Of a stretch of 64,000 nucleotides of DNA, positions 16,873-25,146 are shown one piece after another. Position 1 is the first letter of the stretch. Each line of letters opens with the position of its first letter. A program made the position numbers and the translations under genes. A model generated the notes under the pieces. The model made no database searches and was not told where the DNA came from. It saw only the letters and a program-made list of their open reading frames with translations. The stretch lies in assembly GCA_965116055.1 (NCBI GenBank), contig OZ220466.1, positions 3,038,001 to 3,102,000 of the forward strand. Reading direction: 5' to 3'. This DNA comes from Bin55 sp965116055. GTDB taxonomy: Bacteria > Pseudomonadota > Gammaproteobacteria > Pseudomonadales > Azotimanducaceae.

Positions 16873-19644
16873 TTACATACCTTGCCATAACACTTGAATA
16901 CCCAGCTCGCGCTCATCCGTTAATGTACCCCGAGGCGCACTTCCACCGGACTCCAACGGGAACCAAGCTTGCACAGCAATTTGGTTCAGTAAATTTTTCG
17001 CAAACAAAGAAACCGACCACTTATTATCTGGCGAGTCCCAAATCGCTCTCGCATCCCACCGGGTATAGTCAGGCACGCGATATTGCGACAAATTGACGTA
17101 ATCCGCATCTTTCTCGCCGGTGTACGTAACCGTCGTCAGCAGGGTAACCTCGCCCGCCACCAGCATTTGGGCTGGTTTGTAGATGAACGTTCCTGAGTAT
17201 TTATGCCGCGGCTGATTGGGCAGTCGATTGCCTTCTAATTCAACGAAAGCGTATTCCTCCGTATAGGTATTACCCGCTTGGTCAGTGAGCGTGATAGGCG
17301 TCAAGTTGAGACCCTGGTCCCAACCCCAGTAAATCGTCTCGAATGAACTGATGTAAGAATCTAAAAAGTTATAGAAACCTCGAACCGTCATTCGATCATT
17401 GAGCCGAAATGCACCTTCGAGCTCGATACCTCGAATCCAAACGCCGGGAATGGCTGAGATGTCACCTCGAAACGGCGATTCGCCTTGGATGCGCTCCTCC
17501 GCTGGAATCAGTTCACTCCCGTGCATCCAATAGGTGTCAAAATCGTTCAAAAACAAACTCAGGGAAAGCTGTAAATCGTTGTCGAAGTACAAACCTTTAG
17601 CACCCACTTCGTAATTTATGAGCTCTTCAGCATCAAAGGCGATCTCGTCAAGGCGACCGGCTTGCGCCGATTCATGCGCCGCGCCGAAGCCGGCAAATCC
17701 ACCAGCTCGATAACCTTTCGATATACGACCGTACAACATCAGATCCTCGCGCATGTCATACTCAACGCCCAGATTCCATGTCAATCCGCTCCAGTCTGCA
17801 TTCTTTTTCACATCATAGCCGCAAGCTTCGCATACGCCCGGAACTGCAACGTCCACGCTACCATCGCGTAATGTCCAATATTCGGTTAGAAATCCGGTCC
17901 AGTCGGCGCCGAAACGAAAACCATTCTGTAAGTGTTGCTTACTATCCCGATCGTAGCGGACGCCGCCGAAAACATTCCATTCATCGTTCAAGCGATATTC
18001 AGAATTGAAATAAACACCTTCCGTCTGCCATGAAACATCGCCATAAAAAGTGAAATAATTAGCGTGCATGTTGTTAGTAGCAGATGTCGTTGAGCCGGTA
18101 TTTGAGTAGTTCGGCAACATGCCAGGACAGGCGTACACGGCATTGCCGCCTGCCGCGGAAATCTCTTCCGGCGTGATTTGACCATCGTTGTCCATGTCAA
18201 GTGGAGGTGTCCACCCTAGATCAATGATCATCTGGTTGGTGCAAGTTTGAGCGGTGTTAAACAACGGATTCGCCCAGTCATACGAGTGAAACGCATACGG
18301 GTCGTCGCCATCCGCCGTGACCGCGCCAACGACGAATTGAAATGGTCCGCTATATGTGGAATACAGCGAAATCTCGTGCGATTTCTGCCACGATTCACGA
18401 ACTACATGGGTTGCCGTATCAGAAAAAACACCGCCTTGCTTACCATCCATCGCGTAAAACGGATCTACTACACTCGTCTCGGGATTGACGCCACCACCTA
18501 CACGAGAAGTACCGTCAGTGTCGTTCCATGAATCTTCCGTGTGCTCGCGCGATCCATAGCGATAGCTCAGAACATGCTCCGTACCCAGGTTGTACGACGC
18601 TTCAACGCTAAACTGGGATGCGAAGCTATCCATGGGGTCGGCTCGGTTATAGTCAACTTCGTTTCGGAGATCTTCACCTGCACAGATGATTTTGTTCGGG
18701 TCGTCCAAATCGCAATCGCGCACCGACGGCGATTGATTTTCCGCGCCATAAAACGGGTTTTCCGATAGGCAAATGGCATTACCGTTGGCATCCGTACCAG
18801 GAACCAAACATTGGGTTGTGGTGTTGCGGCCGTACAGCTCGACCGAGGTCTTAGGCGTGCCTTGATCTTTCGTGTAGTTGTAGCGTAGATTGACATCCCA
18901 CTGGCTGTCTTTATAGCGCAGCTGCGGCGTATAGCTCAACTGGTCGGGCGCGTCATAGTCCCCCCCCCCAATGTTCTTTTGCGCCCCGTCGCCCTCCCAA
19001 TACAAGGTTGTCAGGCGATATGAAAAATTTGTATCGGCAATCGGGCCGCCGAAGGCGATGTTGTAGCGCTGCGTGAACTGATCCGTGAACTCGTTCATGA
19101 AGCGCAAATCGAATGTATCCGTCGGTTTCTTCGTGTAATAAGAAATTGATCCCGCAATCGCTGGCCGGCCGCCAGTGGTACCTTGTGGGCCCCGAGCTAC
19201 TTCAATCCGCTCAACATCAAACATATTGCTAGGTTCTAATGCATACTGATTGTCTGTATATACCCCATCTACGTAGGTCGCGACAGCGACGTCGCTGAAG
19301 AAATTGACCGTACGTTGAGACCCGATACCACGAATATAGATATGGTCGTCCTCGTTCTTTCCGGAACCTTGACCGCGATGTCCCATTTGCAGACCTGGAA
19401 CGAGAGCTTCTAAATCGTTGTTGTTATTGATGCCGAGTTGATCAACCATGGCCTCGTTGAAACCGGTGACCGTCATGGGCATTTCCATGGCATTGACGTC
19501 GCCGCGTTCGCCACGCACGATAACCTGCTCAATGTATTTTGCTGCGTCCGAATCAGCTTCTGATTCTTCGCTTGACTGCTGCGCATACGCGCCAAGATGA
19601 ACGACAACGGCACTAACGACTAGCGCCTGGCGATAAAAACGCAT
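16873..19644 (-). CDS. TonB-dependent receptor with in-frame poly-G tract and EF-hand loop
   Basis: A 923-residue receptor. A clear ribosome site (AAGGGGGAAT) and a signal peptide (LVVSAVVVHLGAYAQ) support the start. The plug covers roughly residues 35-170 (VIVRGERG, YIRGIGSQRTVNFFSDVAVA, IEVARGPQGTTGG). The barrel follows, with a late signature YGRISKGYRAGGFAGFG. Two features are unusual. A run of ten G in the coding strand (18960-18969) encodes Gly-Gly-Gly near residue 226. A perfect EF-hand loop, DMDNDGQITPEE, occupies residues 483-494 and lies between cysteines in a predicted external loop. There is no Fur box near the start. The general type is like receptors for complex organic ligands rather than classical siderophores, but the ligand is unknown. 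Confidence 0.9.
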   Translation of the reverse strand: MRFYRQALVVSAVVVHLGAYAQQSSEESEADSDAAKYIEQVIVRGERGDVNAMEMPMTVTGFNEAMVDQLGINNNNDLEALVPGLQMGHRGQGSGKNEDDHIYIRGIGSQRTVNFFSDVAVATYVDGVYTDNQYALEPSNMFDVERIEVARGPQGTTGGRPAIAGSISYYTKKPTDTFDLRFMNEFTDQFTQRYNIAFGGPIADTNFSYRLTTLYWEGDGAQKNIGGGDYDAPDQLSYTPQLRYKDSQWDVNLRYNYTKDQGTPKTSVELYGRNTTTQCLVPGTDANGNAICLSENPFYGAENQSPSVRDCDLDDPNKIICAGEDLRNEVDYNRADPMDSFASQFSVEASYNLGTEHVLSYRYGSREHTEDSWNDTDGTSRVGGGVNPETSVVDPFYAMDGKQGGVFSDTATHVVRESWQKSHEISLYSTYSGPFQFVVGAVTADGDDPYAFHSYDWANPLFNTAQTCTNQMIIDLGWTPPLDMDNDGQITPEEISAAGGNAVYACPGMLPNYSNTGSTTSATNNMHANYFTFYGDVSWQTEGVYFNSEYRLNDEWNVFGGVRYDRDSKQHLQNGFRFGADWTGFLTEYWTLRDGSVDVAVPGVCEACGYDVKKNADWSGLTWNLGVEYDMREDLMLYGRISKGYRAGGFAGFGAAHESAQAGRLDEIAFDAEELINYEVGAKGLYFDNDLQLSLSLFLNDFDTYWMHGSELIPAEERIQGESPFRGDISAIPGVWIRGIELEGAFRLNDRMTVRGFYNFLDSYISSFETIYWGWDQGLNLTPITLTDQAGNTYTEEYAFVELEGNRLPNQPRHKYSGTFIYKPAQMLVAGEVTLLTTVTYTGEKDADYVNLSQYRVPDYTRWDARAIWDSPDNKWSVSLFAKNLLNQIAVQAWFPLESGGSAPRGTLTDERELGIQVLWQGM
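18960..18969 (-). repeat. Ten-base G homopolymer inside the receptor gene
   Basis: The + strand shows ten consecutive C; the coding strand therefore has ten G within the codons for IGGGDYD. The frame is open in this sequence. Tracts of this length in surface-protein genes are classical slip sites; change by one base would stop translation early. Confidence 0.8.
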
Positions 19645-19929
19645 GATTCCCCCTTGACCTTCGCAAGTTTTCTAGCTCACTAGTCTATCCTTTCTTTCCT
19701 AAATTACAATACCCCAAAACAGCGGCGTAACTCACCTCCGTTTCGTTCCGGCCTGCCTTTCATCGTTTCACGCCTCAAGACAGCTCTTACTGTCATTTAG
19801 TTGGGTTGATCTCATGGTAATCAGCCTTCCGCCAATGCTTCCTTAGGCTAGCCATGAATGACCCAATGACGGCATGCAATTCAATTTTGTGGCGTTCACT
19901 CATCGCCTTGATAGCCACGACTAGATAAA

Positions 19930-20565
19930 TCAGCGCTTTACGGCAAGTAAGGCTAGAAAATGCTTCTTCTGCGACTCCGACATCTCCGTAAAGATCGGCA
20001 CACCTAGATCCGTTGTCGGATAGTCGGCGAATTCCGGAGAAGGCTTCTGCAAAGAAGCCGCGATGTTATGCAATCCGCCTCCTTCTTCACTACCTTTGCC
20101 TAACGCCGCCGCAACTGCCGGAGGCCAGAAGGCTTTGGCGCGGGATTTGAAGTCAAGAGGATTGGAACGGCCAACGTATTCCTCAATCGCTTTATACATG
20201 ACCTGTTCATCCAGTGATCTTTGACGCTGCCCTTCCCGGCCGTACTTTGCGCCCGATTGATTGCAAATCGCGGCCCATTGCAGTTCGACGTGAAAGCCTG
20301 GCAATGCCCGGCACTCTGCCGGTGCCCCATCTCCACCGGAGATTTCGCCGTTCTTTACCATGATGTAGTAAGCTGCTAATTCACGACCGTCTCCTATCAA
20401 ACGGGTAGGAGGGTGGGTGTAAATCTCACTGAAACCCCACTCAAGATCCTTGGGTAGATCCCCATCTTGAAGGAGCTGTACACCGTACGCTGCACATGCT
20501 TCGCACCACGCCTTCGAACCGAACTCGCCTACGGGTTTTAATGCGGCAATGTTGATTTCGCTCAT
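19930..20565 (-). CDS. Hypothetical protein, 211 residues
   Basis: A soluble protein with no signal peptide, opening MSEINIAALKPVGEFGSKAW. Visible features are a WCEACAAYG motif near residue 20 with two close cysteines, GDGRELAAYYIMVKNGEI, and a Gly-rich GKGSEEGGGLHN segment. It has no recognisable catalytic motif and I do not know the family. It stands alone behind the second TonB receptor, about 285 bp upstream of it on the same strand, and could be co-expressed with it. Confidence 0.65.
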   Translation of the reverse strand: MSEINIAALKPVGEFGSKAWCEACAAYGVQLLQDGDLPKDLEWGFSEIYTHPPTRLIGDGRELAAYYIMVKNGEISGGDGAPAECRALPGFHVELQWAAICNQSGAKYGREGQRQRSLDEQVMYKAIEEYVGRSNPLDFKSRAKAFWPPAVAAALGKGSEEGGGLHNIAASLQKPSPEFADYPTTDLGVPIFTEMSESQKKHFLALLAVKR

Positions 20566-21023
20566 GTCATGACCTTACTTGTGTCTATTCACGATTATGC
20601 TAGTCGCCATGGCCAAATCCATCATTGGCCATTGATCATGTCCTTACTTTTTTGAAAAAGCCTTGGTGTGATTCTTAGCTCTCTCAACCTATACTGAACT
20701 TCCACCATTTCATATGAATGCCAAGTTCACAGCTGCTTACTTTAAAAGACTCGAACAGAAGCCGAACAGACAAAAATTCGTTTCTCGTTTCATAGTTTCG
20801 ATTAAGTACAGCACCATATGCATAACACCTCATGTCTCCTACGCCTTTATATGAATCCTCTCCAGTAAATTCGGGTTTGAATCCAACGAATAAAACATGA
20901 CTCTCATAGAAGCTAGATTGCTTCAAAGCACCGCAATACTTTAGAGAGGCGGGATAGATTGATAATGTTGCGATAGCTAAGCGCTTACTTTATGGTTAAT
21001 AGCCGCACTCGGGACCGATCGCT
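20566..21023. other. Intergenic region before the first ABC exporter
   Basis: About 460 bp, more AT-rich than the flanks. On the - strand an 80-codon frame (20684-20926) opens MKQSSFYESHVLFVGF and ends KWWKFSIG. Its composition is protein-like, but it has no clear ribosome site or known domain; it could be a small real gene or a decayed one. Promoters for both divergent sides must lie here but none is convincing by eye. Confidence 0.35.
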
Positions 21024-23081
21024 TTGAATCAACTACCTTTGTTTGACGGTTACTCGCCCAAGTCGAGCGATCCTGATCCGCCTACCCTCACGTTTCTAAC
21101 GATGGCGAAGCTCGCCTTGCGGACTTGGCCTTTCATACGGCCTATGCTGGCGCATCTCTTGCTGCTACTCGGACTCGCCGGCATTGGGTTGATAGCAGCT
21201 ATGGCGGGGGCCTTTGTCGGCGTTGATCTGTTCACCAACAAAGTGCTCATCGGCGAAAAGTTGCAACCCCTACAAGCTTCGATCTTACTCCTAGACGACG
21301 AATATGTAACTTCGGATCCGCAACAGTTAGGTAAAACCTTTGAATCCGACACTAAGCCAAAAGATGAACTTGAAACAGAATCCACACCGGAACTAACGGA
21401 GCAGCTCACGCCAGCGCAGCGTCGAACCGTACGCAACCGACTCATCATATGGGGAATCATCGGCGGCATCTTGGGCACACTCCTGGGACTTGGCGGTTGG
21501 TACTACACCACATGGATTTGGCAGAGCGTCAACCAAAACCTACGCGTGGCCATGGTAGAACGCGCCGAATCGCTATCGCTGCGCTATCACGACGAAGCCC
21601 GGGTAGGCGATGCGATCTTCCGAGTCTATCAAGACAGTTCGATGATTGTCAATCTGATTGAAAGCGGCATCCTCTCCCCTTTGATGACCGTCTATGGTTT
21701 GCTTGTCGCCTTCACGATAGTCATCGCGTTCGATCCTTTGATTGCCGGCTTTGTATTGATCGCCGCCGTACCGTTCGCGTTGCTTTTGATCAAGTCGACT
21801 CGTCGGATAAGACGCCGGGCACTAGCCAATCGAACGGCAAATAGCAATCTGACATCTCACGTCCAGGAATCCTTCACAGCAGTCAAAGTGATTAAAGCAA
21901 ACGGTTCCGAACCTTTAATTCATCGCAAATTCATCCAAGATTCGAAACGCGCATTGGACGCGGCGTATCACTTGCGTCTTGATATGGTCTTACTATCCCT
22001 AGCGGTGGCGTTTCTCGGTGGACTGCTGCTCGTCGGATCCGAATACCTTATTGCAAGATGGGTAATTTTCGAGCGCGAAACACTTCTCGGCGCGATGGTG
22101 GCTGGACTGATTGGATTTGCTATCTGGAATACAGGCGCTTTCCAGACAGCACAGGATCGTCTCAGCAGTCTGAGCGGCAGTGCTTCCTATTTATTGGATA
22201 TTTGGATGCGGATACAAGACTTGTTCATCGCATTACGTCGTGCTTTCGAATTACTGGACGCACCTATCGAAGTCGAAGAGAGCGCCCATCCCGAGGCGTA
22301 TCCCAATCCGATCGAATCAGTTGCTTGGAACCAAGTCGAATTCGCCTACGAGAAGGATGGAAGATCCGTCCTATCCGAGCTAACTCTCCAGGCACATGTA
22401 GGAACCGTGACGGCGATCGTCGGTTTGACTGGTTCGGGAAAGTCGACGATGATGTCCCTCCTGCTGCGATTGTTCGATCCGGCTCGTGGCGATGTGCGAA
22501 TCAACGACAAGGATATTCGCCAGCTCAAACTTGATGATGTGCGCAGAAATTGTGCCATTGCACTTCAGAAAAACGTGCTCTTTAACGACACTGTCGCGAA
22601 CAATATTGCTTTCGGTGCCAGGCAGATTAACCGAGGGGCCATTGAACAAGCTGCGAAGATTGCCGAAGCCGATGAATTTATTCAAGAGTTGGAGAAAGGT
22701 TACGACACTGAGCTCGGCGAACGCGGCGGCAAACTTTCTGCAGGCCAGCGACAACGGTTGTCTATCGCGCGAGCAGTGGTACGCGATACGGCGATCCTGA
22801 TCCTGGACGAACCAACGGCTTCCCTTGATGCTCGAACCGAACAACGCGTGCTTCAAAATCTCGCCGCATGGGGTAAGGGCAAAGTGATCCTTTTAATCAC
22901 ACATCGATTGTCCACGATTCAAAACGCCGATCACATTGCACTGCTTGAAGGCGGACGCATCGTCGAGTCGGGAACGCATAAGGCATTGTTGGCTCAGGCT
23001 GGGAAATATGCGACATTCGTACGCACTGAACTCGAATCAAGCTCGGACGATATCGTCACTGCTGACGAGCACGACGCATGA
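21024..23081 (+). CDS. ABC exporter half-transporter, system 1 subunit A
   Basis: A 685-residue type IV ABC exporter chain (TTG start). The membrane domain has a first helix at about residues 40-65. A long hydrophilic loop of about 80 residues precedes helix 2 (about 140-160). The coupling region is YHDEARVGDAIFRVYQDSS. The ATPase domain has Walker A GLTGSGKST, Q-loop ALQKNVLF, signature LSAGQRQR, Walker B ILILDEPTASLD with the catalytic Glu, and H-loop ITHR. The next gene encodes the partner and overlaps by ATGA, so the pair should form a heterodimer. It is closely related to the chain at 35782. The substrate is unknown. Confidence 0.88.
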   Translation: MNQLPLFDGYSPKSSDPDPPTLTFLTMAKLALRTWPFIRPMLAHLLLLLGLAGIGLIAAMAGAFVGVDLFTNKVLIGEKLQPLQASILLLDDEYVTSDPQQLGKTFESDTKPKDELETESTPELTEQLTPAQRRTVRNRLIIWGIIGGILGTLLGLGGWYYTTWIWQSVNQNLRVAMVERAESLSLRYHDEARVGDAIFRVYQDSSMIVNLIESGILSPLMTVYGLLVAFTIVIAFDPLIAGFVLIAAVPFALLLIKSTRRIRRRALANRTANSNLTSHVQESFTAVKVIKANGSEPLIHRKFIQDSKRALDAAYHLRLDMVLLSLAVAFLGGLLLVGSEYLIARWVIFERETLLGAMVAGLIGFAIWNTGAFQTAQDRLSSLSGSASYLLDIWMRIQDLFIALRRAFELLDAPIEVEESAHPEAYPNPIESVAWNQVEFAYEKDGRSVLSELTLQAHVGTVTAIVGLTGSGKSTMMSLLLRLFDPARGDVRINDKDIRQLKLDDVRRNCAIALQKNVLFNDTVANNIAFGARQINRGAIEQAAKIAEADEFIQELEKGYDTELGERGGKLSAGQRQRLSIARAVVRDTAILILDEPTASLDARTEQRVLQNLAAWGKGKVILLITHRLSTIQNADHIALLEGGRIVESGTHKALLAQAGKYATFVRTELESSSDDIVTADEHDA

Positions 23082-25114
23082 CGGAATTAGCAAGCGACGA
23101 TCGTGGCCAGCGCAACGCGAAGCCCAACATCATTCGAGAAATCGTCGGTCAAAACCAATTCGACGATCGAATTGACGTTCAATCTGATTTAACTACCTTG
23201 GAAGCGCTCCGGGTCATCGGGCGCGCCGCGCAACAACTCGCAGCCGTCAAAGGATTGTTCGGTGTCAAACTCGTATTCGAATTGGGTTTGCTGATTGCCG
23301 CGTTGTACGTGCCGTGGTTAGCTAAGGTCGTTATCGATAACGTGATCCAACAAGAACCGTTCGGCACGACGGAGATTCCGTACCCATTCTTCTTCGATCC
23401 TGTGCTCGCACTTATCATCGATAAAGATCCAATGCAGATCATGTTGATTGTTGCCGCCATCTATGTCTTCGGCCTTGTGTTGGTCGGCATACGTACGAAT
23501 CCTTTAAGCGCTTCGTTGCTACAAGGACAAGACGCGGCGACTCAAGCGGAAAACCAGATGAGTGCGTCATACTCTTCCGGTTCCGGCCTATGGGGATTAG
23601 CCGCATTTATGGTGGGTGTCCGCTTGACTCAAAGGCTGGTTGACAACCTAAGAACCCGCCTATTTAAACGGCTCAGCCATTTACCTATGGCTGTACTAGA
23701 TGATCAGCGCATCGGCGACAGTATTTATCGCGTCATGTATGACGTACCCATGGCACCGGATCTATTCCACCAAATCACCATCGTACCGCTCCTCATGGCT
23801 ATCAATGCGATAGTCAACTTCTACATCATGGATCATTCCTACGGTGAGGTTGCCCCCGAACTGGTATGGATCGCCTGGGCGACATTCCCAGCAGCGTTCT
23901 TCATTACATTCCCATTTTCAGGCGCCATTCGTCGAACGAGTCAAAATAAACGAGCCGCAGGGTCCGCAACCACCAATGCCATGGAAGAGTCCGTCACCAA
24001 TGTAGCGGCTGTACAGAGCTTGGGCGCCACAGGTCAGCAATCAAGCCAGTTTGCCGATCGTAGCGAGCAGTCGTTTCTGCGCGAGCGCTACTACCTCGCC
24101 ACGATAATCGTTTGCGCGTCAATCCTCGCAGGCGTCGCTGGCATTGCCGCCATCTACGTGACCATACTGGTTAGTGACCGCATTATTGACGGCGTCATGT
24201 CAGTAGGCGATTTCGGCGTGCTTTTTGGCATCTATTCGAGTATCGTCACGCCCGCGGCATACCTCGGCGCTTACTGGATCAAGATTCAGGATGTCATCGC
24301 CGCGACGCGGCGCGTGTTTTTCTTTATGGATTTCGAGTCGGAACAAGATTCCAGCGAAGGGCACGAATGCGTTGACATCAAAAAGTCCGTCACATTTGAA
24401 CAGGTGAGCTACTTGTACCCAAATGGCACACAGGCGCTTGTAGATGTCAATCTCACGCTCAATATCGGCGAGTTGGTAGCAGTCGTTGGACCGACAGGAT
24501 CCGGAAAGACCACCCTAGCGTACCTTATTCCGTCGTTACTGACACCTACAACCGGGCGTGTGTTAATTGACGGACAAGATGTGCGCGACTTCGATCTACC
24601 GAGCGTTCGTCGTCACACAGCATACGTGCTCCAAGAACACACATTTCTTGAAGGCACGATACGACGTAACCTATGGCTAGCTAATCCCAACGCCACCGAG
24701 CCAGACATACTCGAAGCACTCGAAATGGCCGGTTGTATGGAATTCATAGAACGGCTTCCAGACGGGTTGGACACGCACCTTGGGCGCGGTGGCGATACGT
24801 TATCGGTCGGTCAACAACAACGTCTCTCGATCGCACGAGGCCTGGTGCGGCATGCTCGCGTGCTCATCTTGGACGAACCGACAGCGGCCCTTGATCCACA
24901 AACCGAACGCGCCTTACTTGCGTCGTTGCAAACGGTTTCTTCCGATCGATTGGTCGTGGTGATTGCACATCGCCTATCGACGATACGCAATGCAGATCGG
25001 ATTGTGTTTATGGAAGATGGCAGGATACAGGAAATCGGCTCACACGACGAACTCATGCACCAAGCCACTAGCTCGTATCGCGACTTCGTACAACTACAAC
25101 GCGCCGCAGGTTGA
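23078..25114 (+). CDS. ABC exporter half-transporter, system 1 subunit B
   Basis: A 678-residue partner of the preceding chain. The membrane domain contains the coupling motif LDDQRIGDSIYRVMYD, shared with subunit B of the second system, and a long loop after helix 1 (about residues 95-190, including GQDAATQAENQ). The ATPase domain shows Walker A GPTGSGKTT, Q-loop VLQEHTFLEG, signature LSVGQQQR, Walker B VLILDEPTAALD and H-loop IAHR. Catalytic residues are complete, so both ATP sites could work. It ends 32 bp from the stop of the convergent phosphotransferase gene. Confidence 0.88.
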   Translation: MTELASDDRGQRNAKPNIIREIVGQNQFDDRIDVQSDLTTLEALRVIGRAAQQLAAVKGLFGVKLVFELGLLIAALYVPWLAKVVIDNVIQQEPFGTTEIPYPFFFDPVLALIIDKDPMQIMLIVAAIYVFGLVLVGIRTNPLSASLLQGQDAATQAENQMSASYSSGSGLWGLAAFMVGVRLTQRLVDNLRTRLFKRLSHLPMAVLDDQRIGDSIYRVMYDVPMAPDLFHQITIVPLLMAINAIVNFYIMDHSYGEVAPELVWIAWATFPAAFFITFPFSGAIRRTSQNKRAAGSATTNAMEESVTNVAAVQSLGATGQQSSQFADRSEQSFLRERYYLATIIVCASILAGVAGIAAIYVTILVSDRIIDGVMSVGDFGVLFGIYSSIVTPAAYLGAYWIKIQDVIAATRRVFFFMDFESEQDSSEGHECVDIKKSVTFEQVSYLYPNGTQALVDVNLTLNIGELVAVVGPTGSGKTTLAYLIPSLLTPTTGRVLIDGQDVRDFDLPSVRRHTAYVLQEHTFLEGTIRRNLWLANPNATEPDILEALEMAGCMEFIERLPDGLDTHLGRGGDTLSVGQQQRLSIARGLVRHARVLILDEPTAALDPQTERALLASLQTVSSDRLVVVIAHRLSTIRNADRIVFMEDGRIQEIGSHDELMHQATSSYRDFVQLQRAAG

Positions 25115-25130
25115 TGCTTTGTGGTGACTG

Positions 25131-25145
25131 CTCCGCAAACCGGAG
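25131..25145. terminator. Short hairpin between convergent genes
   Basis: CTCCG-CAAAC-CGGAG lies in the 32-bp gap between the exporter stop and the convergent phosphotransferase stop. The stem is only 5 bp and has no T-run, so it is a weak candidate for a shared terminator. Confidence 0.3.
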
Positions 25146-25146
25146 A

